NCBI GenBank assembly: GCA_903933765.1
Contig: CAIZLI010000252.1
Coordinates: 1-10,065, forward strand
Direction: 5' to 3'
DNA: 10,065 nt
DNA from: an uncultured Bacteroidota bacterium
Lineage (GTDB): Bacteria > Bacteroidota > Bacteroidia > Chitinophagales > Chitinophagaceae
The notes below the pieces were generated by a model. It was not told the DNA's origin. It did not search any database and saw only the letters and a list, made by a program, of their open reading frames with translations. Below, in pieces: positions 1 to 6,414 of this stretch; position 1 is the stretch's first letter; the number at the start of each line of letters is the position of its first letter. Made by a program: the position numbers and the translations under genes.

Positions 1-740
1 ATGGTTATAGTGAGACCAATGCAAGAAGAGCATTTAATAACTGGCCAAGAAACACTGCTTTCTTTATCAATACTTTAAAGTCAACAGGCGATACAACTCG
101 TATGAAGCGTATTGCTTATGCGATTGGAAATGAGAGCACTTCCACCGCTGGTGTGAGCGCTAAAGCTGAAATTGCAGACAACTATGTTGGTGTGCCATTG
201 GGATCTAGCTCTGGTTATTTACCAGCAGTTACATCTGCTCCTGGCCCATCTGTATTAGTAAGAGGTGTGTACAATAAACCAATGGTATTGATGACTGCAG
301 CAGAAGTTCAATTGAACTTAGCTGAAGCTAAGCAACGCTATGGTGCTAGTGTTACATTAACTGGTACTGCTAAATCTTACTTCGATGCTGGTGTGACTGA
401 GTCATACAGAGCTTTAGGAGCAGTTTCAACTGATGCAGCTCGTTTATTAGCGAGTGGTGTTGATTTATCTGATTTTAATGCATCTACTAATAAATTGAAT
501 GCGATTGCTTATCAAAAATGGTTGGCACTTGCAAACTTCAATGGTTTAGAAGCATGGTCTGAATATCGTAAATCTGGTTTCCCAGTTACGCCTCAGTCAA
601 TCAACTATGTTGGTTCTGCTTCAACTCGTCCTACACGTTTATTCTACCCTGGAACTGAATTAGGTTCTAATGGTGAGAATGTAAAAGCGCAAGGAACAAT
701 TGATGTGTTAGCTACTAAAATTTTCTGGGATGTTGACTAA
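1..740 (+). CDS. SusD/RagB-like outer-membrane nutrient-binding lipoprotein, C-terminal part
   Basis: The frame is open from base 3 to the TAA at 738-740, giving 245 codons. The true start and lipoprotein signal lie upstream of the window, so this is partial and the internal ATG at 102 is not the start. SusD-like proteins sit on the outer surface of the outer membrane and cap a SusC-type TonB-dependent transporter, binding glycans, peptides or other oligomers. The visible signatures are the helical segment with MTAAEVQLNLAEA (about residues 95-107 of the fragment), the YFDAGV segment, the NGLEAWSEYRKSGFP motif near residue 180, and the C-terminal RLFYPGTE and IFWDVD end. These resemble the SusD-like_2 branch, as I remember it. 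A susC gene should lie just upstream, out of view. The substrate cannot be told from this piece. The gene ends in a strong terminator hairpin shared with the convergent amidohydrolase. Confidence 0.9.
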   Translation, partial: GYSETNARRAFNNWPRNTAFFINTLKSTGDTTRMKRIAYAIGNESTSTAGVSAKAEIADNYVGVPLGSSSGYLPAVTSAPGPSVLVRGVYNKPMVLMTAAEVQLNLAEAKQRYGASVTLTGTAKSYFDAGVTESYRALGAVSTDAARLLASGVDLSDFNASTNKLNAIAYQKWLALANFNGLEAWSEYRKSGFPVTPQSINYVGSASTRPTRLFYPGTELGSNGENVKAQGTIDVLATKIFWDVD

Positions 741-760
741 TTGATCAACGCCTTTAAGAT

Positions 761-790
761 AAAATGCCCTCCGGTTTCGGAGGGCATTTT
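761..790. terminator. Bidirectional intrinsic terminator between susD-like gene and amidohydrolase
   Basis: A perfect 13-bp inverted repeat (761-773 with 778-790; arm AAAATGCCCTCCG) encloses a GTTT loop. The GC-rich core is flanked by A-runs on the left and T-runs on the right, so the RNA forms a hairpin plus U-tract in both directions. It starts 20 bases after the SusD-like stop and ends 2 bases before the stop codon of the convergent minus-strand gene, so one element serves both transcripts. Confidence 0.9.
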
Positions 791-792
791 TT

Positions 793-2379
793 TTACATTC
801 CCGGTTGTGTGATTTTAAACTTTTCTTTCTCTTTTGCATCATCAACCATTTGCTTCACCTGCTTTAATAGTAATTTTGCATCGTAAAGAATACCATCTTT
901 GATGGTGTATGCGACACCTCCAGTTCTCATGACTGTCCCTTTAGTATCTAATTCAATTGCACCGGTGCCGTATAAAACTTGTAAATTTTTTAATGGGTTT
1001 GCATTGACTAATACAAGGTCGGCTAACTTGCCTTGCTCTACGGTACCTAAGTCCTTCTCTAGTCCTAGTGCTTGTGCACCATATAATGTTGCAGAACGAA
1101 TCACTTCTAAAGGATGAAATCCTGCTTCTCTTAATAATTCTAATTCTCTAATATAGCCAAAACCATATGTTTGATAAATAAAACCATTATCAGAACCAGC
1201 TGTCACCCTGCCGCCTCTATTTTTATATTCATTTATAAATGTCATCCATAGGCGATAGTTTTGTTTCCATTCAACTTCCTGTTCTGTGCCCCAGTTGAAC
1301 CAATAAGAGCCATGCGCATTTCTACTAGGTGCATAAAATCTCCAAAGAGAAGGGAGCGTATAGCTTTCATGCCACTCTGCTCTTCTAGCTCTATGTAAAT
1401 CTCTATTTGCATCATAAATATTGAAGGTAGGATCTAATGTAAAATCCATAGCGATCAAGTCATTCATTACCTTATTCCATTTTTCAGAAAAGGGTGCTGC
1501 AGCTTGCTTCCATAACTTACCTGCATTTTCGAATCTAGTTTGTTCATTGGTATAATTATAGTCTGCTGGAAAATCTTGTATCGTTTTATTTTCAAATAAA
1601 GCTTCTGGTAAGCCATACCAATGTTCCATACTGGTCATTCCTGCTTTAGCGGATTGGACTACATTCCATCTAGCTACATCTGTTTGTGCATGATGTGCAC
1701 AAGACTTTAAGCCCAGTCTTTTATTTTCCTTGATTGCTGCTTCCATTATATCAGGTGCTGCACCAAAAAATTTAATACCATCTGCGCCATTTTTTGCGTT
1801 TTCATTGACCCATTCAATTGCATCGGCTGGTGTATTGATTGGTTTTTTTGAGCCCATGCCAAAAGCAGTATAAGCAAGTATTCTAGGAGCAACAATTTGA
1901 TTTTCTGCACTTCTTTTCTTCTCATTTAAAACCCACGCTAGCCCATTGCCAGCCGACGGATCTCTAATGGTGGTAATACCATGTGCAAGCCAAAGTTTGT
2001 ATACATATTCCGCAGGAGTACCTTGTTCTTTACCACCAATATGTGCATGCATATCGATAAAGCCAGGTAGGGCATACATACCAGAAGCGTCAATCTCTTT
2101 TCCGCCAGCCGCTAAAACTGGACGTCTTGAAGATTGAATTGGATTGCCTTCTGCACCAACAGTAATGATTCTTTGAATCCTATTTTTTTCAATGACAATA
2201 TCCACTGGTCCGAATGGTGGTGCACCTGTGCCATTGATGAGGGTCACACCTCTAATAATGAGTTGGGTATAAGGCCCTTGGCCTTCTTTTCTATCAGGTG
2301 CTGGTGTTATCTGAGCTTGAATTAATTGACTCCAAGCTATAAGTGCCAACACTGTAAAAAGTTGAATGCTTTTTTTCAT
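793..2379 (-). CDS. Secreted metal-dependent amidohydrolase (imidazolonepropionase-like)
   Basis: This is a 528-residue protein. It begins with a Sec signal peptide (KK n-region, hydrophobic residues 6-20, likely cut after Ala22), so it should act in the periplasm or be exported. The N-terminal beta-sandwich part (about 40-105) leads into GFIDMHAHIGG, where His111 and His113 are the HxH metal ligands. Further likely ligands are Lys203 (DGIKFFG; possibly carboxylated), His229 or His230 in CAHHAQT, His253 in SMEHW, and Asp397 in TAGSDNG. The tail LGTVEQGKLADLVLVNANPL (about 444-463) is the usual C-terminal motif of cyclic amidohydrolases of the imidazolonepropionase/prolidase-like group (COG1228). 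The substrate is unknown; dipeptidase or cyclic-amide hydrolysis are both possible. A Trp-rich stretch of about 60-80 residues between His253 and Asp397 looks like an insertion. The gene lies 9 bases behind the DUF1573 gene, probably as one operon. Confidence 0.9.
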   Translation of the reverse strand: MKKSIQLFTVLALIAWSQLIQAQITPAPDRKEGQGPYTQLIIRGVTLINGTGAPPFGPVDIVIEKNRIQRIITVGAEGNPIQSSRRPVLAAGGKEIDASGMYALPGFIDMHAHIGGKEQGTPAEYVYKLWLAHGITTIRDPSAGNGLAWVLNEKKRSAENQIVAPRILAYTAFGMGSKKPINTPADAIEWVNENAKNGADGIKFFGAAPDIMEAAIKENKRLGLKSCAHHAQTDVARWNVVQSAKAGMTSMEHWYGLPEALFENKTIQDFPADYNYTNEQTRFENAGKLWKQAAAPFSEKWNKVMNDLIAMDFTLDPTFNIYDANRDLHRARRAEWHESYTLPSLWRFYAPSRNAHGSYWFNWGTEQEVEWKQNYRLWMTFINEYKNRGGRVTAGSDNGFIYQTYGFGYIRELELLREAGFHPLEVIRSATLYGAQALGLEKDLGTVEQGKLADLVLVNANPLKNLQVLYGTGAIELDTKGTVMRTGGVAYTIKDGILYDAKLLLKQVKQMVDDAKEKEKFKITQPGM

Positions 2380-2388
2380 AAGTATAAT

Positions 2389-2751
2389 TTATTTTATAAC
2401 TTCTCCTTCAATAACTAGTTCAGCAGGTAATTTTTGTCCCGCAAATTTTACATTTACTTTTTTCCTGAATGCCCCAACGGTAGGCGAAGTATAAGTGACT
2501 TTGATACTTCCTTTTTGCCCTTTTAAAATTGGCTTCTGATCGTATTCTGGTTGGGTGCAACCACATTCTGCATTGGCAAATTCGATCACAGCGGGTCTTG
2601 CGTCGATATTGGTGTAAGTGAAGATGACAGACTTGTGAACACCTTTCGTTAGCTTCCCAAAATTATGTGCAGCTTTATCAAATTTAACGCCCGATTGAGC
2701 TGAACAAAACAATGCGGCAAGTGAAAAACAGAGGGTAAAAATGTACTTCAT
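2389..2751 (-). CDS. DUF1573 small secreted protein
   Basis: A 120-residue protein when started at the ATG at 2749-2751. An upstream in-frame TTG at 2787 would put 12 extra residues before the signal peptide and is less likely. Residues 1-18 form a signal peptide (MKYIFTLCFSLAALFCSA, cut before Gln19). The mature part is one beta-rich domain of the DUF1573 type (Pfam PF07610): FDKAAHNFGKLTKG near 24-37, a hydrophobic strand with YTNID, the hallmark AECGCTQPEY at 61-70 with two cysteines, then KVTYTSP and a closing VIEGEV strand. These proteins are abundant in Bacteroidota. The domain is immunoglobulin-like (ASH/PapD-like), and its function is unproven. The close spacing to the amidohydrolase downstream suggests co-transcription. 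A cysteine (Cys16) lies near the cleavage site, but the residues before it (LF) do not fit a lipobox well. Confidence 0.85.
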   Translation of the reverse strand: MKYIFTLCFSLAALFCSAQSGVKFDKAAHNFGKLTKGVHKSVIFTYTNIDARPAVIEFANAECGCTQPEYDQKPILKGQKGSIKVTYTSPTVGAFRKKVNVKFAGQKLPAELVIEGEVIK

Positions 2752-2784
2752 AGATATATTATTTATTATGGTAATTGGTTGAGT

Positions 2785-2817
2785 CAAAGTATCAAAATTG
2801 AAGCCCTGACCGTCAAA
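2785..2817 (-). promoter_or_regulatory. Candidate promoter of the DUF1573-amidohydrolase operon
   Basis: On the minus strand TTTG (complement of 2814-2817) is followed 22 bases later by TACTTTG (complement of 2785-2791). This resembles the Bacteroidota TTTG / TAnnTTTG promoter but is one base short in the -7 box. Transcription would begin roughly 25-30 bases before the DUF1573 ATG. This is a pattern match only. Confidence 0.35.
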
Positions 2818-2827
2818 TGCTGCTCTA

Positions 2828-2849
2828 AATTATTGAAATTTCAATAATT
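2828..2849. promoter_or_regulatory. Perfect 22-bp palindrome, possible operator
   Basis: Bases 2828-2849 form an uninterrupted perfect palindrome with half-site AATTATTGAAA, symmetric about 2838/2839. It lies between the divergent DUF1573 and E1 genes, about 10 bases upstream of the candidate -33 box of the minus promoter and about 20 bases upstream of the plus one. No U-tract follows and it is AT-rich, so it does not look like a terminator. A binding site for a dimeric regulator is the simplest reading, but no regulator gene is in the window. Confidence 0.5.
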
Positions 2850-2868
2850 AACTGATTTTATATCAATC

Positions 2869-2901
2869 TTGATTTTTATTGCATTTTGACCCCTATTTTT
2901 G
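2869..2901 (+). promoter_or_regulatory. Candidate promoter of the E1 gene
   Basis: TATTTTTG at 2894-2901 matches the Bacteroidota -7 consensus TAnnTTTG exactly. TTG at 2869-2871 lies 22 bases before it and could be the -33 element. The predicted start of transcription falls at or within a few bases of the ATG at 2906, which would give a leaderless or nearly leaderless mRNA, unless translation starts at the later ATG at 2942. Confidence 0.45.
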
Positions 2902-2905
2902 TTGC

Positions 2906-5278
2906 ATGGAATCCAACTTAGAAGCTGTATCTAATCAGGACATGCTTTCGTTTGAAGCATTTCGAAAAACTGTTTTAGAGGACTACCGAACTGCACTTGC
3001 AAGTAGAGAAGTGAGTTTGTTGGGTAGACGTGAGGTATTGACAGGGAAGGCTAAATTTGGCATATTCGGCGATGGTAAAGAAATCGCTCAAGTTGCACTT
3101 GCAAAATTTTTTCAAAAAGGTGATTTTAGAAGTGGCTATTATCGTGATCAAACTTTAATGTTCGCATTAGGGACATCTAATGTGGTTGATTATTTTGCAC
3201 AATTGTACGCAGACGTAGAAAATGATCCATATAGTGGGGGTCGAAACATGAACTCGCATTTTAGCACCCCATTTGTGAATGAGCAAGGGGAGTGGTTACC
3301 ACTAACAGATCGTTTGAATGTATCTGCAGACATCGCACCTACTGCAGGACAAATGGTGAGAGGACTTGGATTGGCCCTTGGCTCAAAATTTTTTAGAAAT
3401 GCAAATCCAGAACCTGCATTTGCTGGCTTAACCAATGAAGGGAATGAAGTTTGTTTTTGTACTATTGGTGATGCAAGTACATCGGAAGGACATTTTTGGG
3501 AAACCATCAATGCAGCAGGTGTATTACAAGTTCCGCTTGCGGTGATTGTATATGACGATGGATATGGTATTTCTGTACCAACAGAATTGCAAACGACTAA
3601 AGGTTCTATCTCAGAAGTATTGGCTGGATTTGAAAAAAAACCAGGCACCAATGGCATCAAAATTTTTACAGTAAACGGATGGGATTATGCAGCGCTATGC
3701 GAAATCTTTGAAGAAGGGATTGCTTTTACGCGTGCAACCCATACACCTGTTGTATTTCATGTGAAAGAAGTGACACAACCACAAGGCCACTCCACAAGTG
3801 GAAGCCATGAAAGGTATAAATCTGCAGAAAGATTAGAGTGGGAAAGAAACTGGGATTGTAATAAACAAATGCGTGCTTGGTTGATCTTGAATGAACTGGC
3901 TACTGCTGAGTCTTTAGACCAATTAGAGTCGGAAGTAAAACAAGACGTTCGAAATAAAAAACAAGCTGCATGGGATCAATATATTTTGCCTATCAAATCA
4001 AAAATTCAAGCAGCAGCCGATTTAGTATATGCTGGTTTAGCGCAGGATACGCCACAGTATCACATGGTGCAAGAATTGGTTGCAAACAAAGAACCATTAA
4101 AGAGAGACCTCTTTAGAATTTTGAATATTGTTTTGGAACAGGTGCCAGCGCATCCTAATGCAAAAGCAATTAGTCAATTATTAGCGGATTATTATAAAGA
4201 GCAAGCGCCTTATTATAGTAAACATTTATACAACGAGGGACCAAAGAGTGCATTGAATGTGCCAGTGGTTCCAGCATTGATGGATGCAAATCCAAAACAA
4301 TTAAATGGGTACGAAGTATTGAATCAATATTTTGATCATTTATTTGCAAACAATCCTAAAGTGGTTGCTTTTGGCGAAGACTTAGGAAATATTGGAGACG
4401 TGAATCAAGGTTTTGCTGGATTGCAAGCCAAGTATGGTGTGAATAGAATTTTTGATACAGGCATTAGAGAACAAACCATCATGGGCCAAGCGCATGGTTT
4501 AGCCATGAGAGGCTTGAGACCAATTGCAGAAATTCAATACTTAGATTATTTAATGTTTGGAATACAAACCTTGAGCGATGATGTAGCAACTTTACATTAC
4601 AGATCGGTGGGAAGACAAAGTAGTCCAGTAATCATTAGAACAAGAGGACATAGATTAGAAGGAATATTTCATAGTGGTTCACCAATGGGTATGATCGTTC
4701 ATGCGTTGAGAGGGATGTATGTTTGTGTGCCAAGAAACATGGTGCAAGCAGTGGGTATGTACAATACATTATTACAAGGCAACGATCCTGCATTATTGAT
4801 AGAGTGTTTGAATGGCTATCGATTAAAAGAATCAGTGCCATCGAATATCAACGAATTCACTGTGCCATTAGGGATGCCTGAGATCATAAGAGCGGGTGAA
4901 GACATCACCATTGTGACATATGGTTCTACTTTAAGAATTGTAGAAGATGCAGCGATACGTTTAGCAGCAATGGGGATTGATTGTGAAGTCATAGACTTAC
5001 AAACACTGTTACCTTTTGATATCAACCATCAAATTGTGGCATCCCTTAAAAAAACCAATCGAATTTTATTTGTAGACGAAGATGTGCCTGGAGGCGCTAC
5101 TGCCTATATGTATCAGCAAGTAATCGAAGTCCAGGGTGGATATAAATGGTTAGATGCAAGTGCCAGAACTTTATCTGCAAAAGCACATCGTCCAGCCTAT
5201 GCAAGTGATGGAGATTATTTCTCTAAGCCAAATACCGAAGAAGTGATTCAGGTAGTGAAGGATATGATTGCGGAATAA
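2906..5278 (+). CDS. Fused alpha-beta 2-oxoacid dehydrogenase E1 (branched-chain type, thiamine diphosphate dependent)
   Basis: A 790-residue protein from the ATG at 2906. A TTG at 2879 and an ATG at 2942 are alternative starts; homologues I remember begin near the latter. E1 decarboxylates a 2-oxoacid on thiamine diphosphate and passes the acyl group to lipoyl-E2. The N-terminal half is E1-alpha: RSGYYRDQT (about 75-83), NMNSHFST (114-121), the cofactor segment GDASTSEGHFWETINAA (188-204) ending in YDDGYGIS, and GHSTSGSHERY (294-304), matching the BCKDH loop with its catalytic His. A helical linker (about 320-460) joins E1-beta: FGEDLG (489-494), KYG..RIFDTGIREQTIMGQA, GLRPIAEIQYLDY, RTRGHR and HSGSPMG (His589), then a transketolase C-terminal domain (about 650-780). 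Branched-chain specificity is inferred from overall similarity. No E2 or E3 gene is nearby. The 25-base gap to the convergent small gene holds no terminator. Confidence 0.92.
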   Translation: MESNLEAVSNQDMLSFEAFRKTVLEDYRTALASREVSLLGRREVLTGKAKFGIFGDGKEIAQVALAKFFQKGDFRSGYYRDQTLMFALGTSNVVDYFAQLYADVENDPYSGGRNMNSHFSTPFVNEQGEWLPLTDRLNVSADIAPTAGQMVRGLGLALGSKFFRNANPEPAFAGLTNEGNEVCFCTIGDASTSEGHFWETINAAGVLQVPLAVIVYDDGYGISVPTELQTTKGSISEVLAGFEKKPGTNGIKIFTVNGWDYAALCEIFEEGIAFTRATHTPVVFHVKEVTQPQGHSTSGSHERYKSAERLEWERNWDCNKQMRAWLILNELATAESLDQLESEVKQDVRNKKQAAWDQYILPIKSKIQAAADLVYAGLAQDTPQYHMVQELVANKEPLKRDLFRILNIVLEQVPAHPNAKAISQLLADYYKEQAPYYSKHLYNEGPKSALNVPVVPALMDANPKQLNGYEVLNQYFDHLFANNPKVVAFGEDLGNIGDVNQGFAGLQAKYGVNRIFDTGIREQTIMGQAHGLAMRGLRPIAEIQYLDYLMFGIQTLSDDVATLHYRSVGRQSSPVIIRTRGHRLEGIFHSGSPMGMIVHALRGMYVCVPRNMVQAVGMYNTLLQGNDPALLIECLNGYRLKESVPSNINEFTVPLGMPEIIRAGEDITIVTYGSTLRIVEDAAIRLAAMGIDCEVIDLQTLLPFDINHQIVASLKKTNRILFVDEDVPGGATAYMYQQVIEVQGGYKWLDASARTLSAKAHRPAYASDGDYFSKPNTEEVIQVVKDMIAE

Positions 5279-5303
5279 AGGATTGTGGGTTAAAACTTTT
5301 GAA

Positions 5304-5608
5304 TTAATAGCCTTCTAGTTGTTCCGTATAACTTAATGAGCCTAGCCTAACCCTTAATGGAATTTTAGTTTTCTTTTCCAATGCTCTTTCTTGATTGCAA
5401 AAAAATCCGGTTTGTGTGGTGTAATAATTTGGCGCAATTTTATTTTGTATAGTATAATTTGCTTTTGAAAAAGTGCCATTTAGAATGGGCGTTTTCTTTT
5501 CTGTTTTCCAATATTCCTTTGCATTTTTTACATTCAATTTTTGCGCAGAGCTTGTCTGCGCATAAATGAAACATAATATCGTGATTACAGTTTTCGTAGT
5601 CTTTGCAT
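5304..5608 (-). pseudogene. Small secreted protein of unknown function, frame broken by one base
   Basis: The intact frame (stop at 5304-5306) reads back through LNVKNAKEYW into a clear signal-peptide sequence (KTVITILCFIYAQTSSAQ) but meets no ATG, GTG or TTG before a stop inside yebC; a TTG at 5537 would remove the signal peptide. An ATG at 5606-5608, directly after the yebC TAA, opens the neighbouring frame (MQRLRKL then stop). Adding one A to the AAAA run at 5591-5594 (minus strand) joins the two and gives MQRLRKTVITILCFIYAQ..., a well-formed signal peptide on a protein of 101 residues. The mature part holds NYYTTQTGFFCNQE and KIPLRVRLGSLSYTEQLEGY. I believe this C-terminal pattern recurs in small exported proteins of Chitinophagaceae, but cannot confirm it. 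It could be a sequencing or assembly error, a recent mutation, slippage, or initiation at a rare codon such as ATT or ATA. Function is unknown. Confidence 0.7.
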
Positions 5609-6331
5609 TTATCCCATATTGTGAAATACCTTATTCACATCTTCGTCTTCCTCTAGTCTTTCAATTAACTTACTAATATCTTCTGCTTGTTCATCTGACA
5701 CAGGTACAGTGGTACTTGGTATCCACTCTAGTTCCGAAGAGATGGCAGTGATATTTTTTTCTTCCAACGCTTTTTGTAAGTTACCAAAGTCAGTGAATGC
5801 ACATCTTAAAACAATAATTGGATGTCCATTATCGTCATTGCTTTCTCCTAATTCATCTAAGCCATGGTCAATTAATTCTAATTCCAAATCATCCATCACC
5901 AATCCTTCTGGATTCAATTTAAACACACCCATTTTTTTAAATTGAAAACTTACGCTTCCGCTATTACCCATTGCACCATTTCCTTTATTAAAATGACTCT
6001 TTACATTGGCAACAGTTCTTACATGGTTGTCGGTTGCTGTTTCTACCAATATGGCAACGCCATGCGGCGCATAGCCCTCGTATAAAATTTCTTCATAGTT
6101 ACTAGTATCTTTTCCCATGGCTCTTTTAATAGCCGCTTCTACTCTGTCCTTAGGCATGCCTACACTTCTTGCATTCTGATAACATCTTCTTAAAGCAGGG
6201 TTATCGTCTGGGTTAGGACCACTTGCTTTTACTGCAATGACAATTTCCTTACCAATGCGGGTAAACTGCTTTGCCATACGATCAAAGCGTTTAAACATGG
6301 TCGCCTTTCTTACTTCAAATATTCTTCCCAT
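5609..6331 (-). CDS. yebC: YebC/PmpR/TACO1 family protein
   Basis: A 240-residue cytosolic protein, the usual family length, started at the ATG at 6329-6331 because [15 protein letters not shown] is the normal family N-terminus; an upstream in-frame TTG at 6364 is rejected. Landmarks in order are [77 protein letters not shown] and an acidic C-terminus ([15 protein letters not shown]). The family was long annotated as DNA-binding transcriptional regulators (PmpR). The mitochondrial homologue TACO1 is a translational activator, and recent bacterial work points to a role in translation at proline-rich stretches. Which role applies here cannot be told. The stop codon abuts the ATG of the small secreted gene, implying co-transcription. 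A terminator lies upstream, so yebC probably has its own promoter within about 30 bases of its start. Confidence 0.95.
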   Translation of the reverse strand: MGRIFEVRKATMFKRFDRMAKQFTRIGKEIVIAVKASGPNPDDNPALRRCYQNARSVGMPKDRVEAAIKRAMGKDTSNYEEILYEGYAPHGVAILVETATDNHVRTVANVKSHFNKGNGAMGNSGSVSFQFKKMGVFKLNPEGLVMDDLELELIDHGLDELGESNDDNGHPIIVLRCAFTDFGNLQKALEEKNITAISSELEWIPSTTVPVSDEQAEDISKLIERLEEDEDVNKVFHNMG

Positions 6332-6362
6332 AATTGTTCTTTTAAGTCTGTAAAAATAACAC

Positions 6363-6395
6363 AAAAAAAATAGCCCCGAAAATCGGGACTATTTT
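6363..6395 (-). terminator. Intrinsic terminator of the APC permease
   Basis: Arms 6367-6379 and 6383-6395 form a 13-bp stem around a 3-base loop. The single non-Watson-Crick position is C/A on the plus-strand RNA but a G-U wobble on the minus-strand RNA, so the hairpin is fully paired only when read leftwards. On that strand it ends in eight U (complement of 6363-6370). It lies 19 bases past the permease stop codon and separates it from yebC. Confidence 0.9.
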
Positions 6396-6414
6396 TATTT
6401 AAATATCATTGATA

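Noticed and set aside
102..740. Start of the SusD-like gene at the internal ATG at 102
   Set aside because: The same frame is open to the window edge and the upstream codons read as normal SusD-like protein, so the gene is truncated by the window rather than starting here.
3190..3660. Antisense open frame of 156 codons inside the E1 gene
   Set aside because: It lies wholly within a strongly supported coding region on the other strand, resembles no protein I know, and has no context of its own.
5279..5303. Possible terminator between the convergent E1 and small secreted genes
   Set aside because: The 25 bases contain no hairpin or useful inverted repeat.
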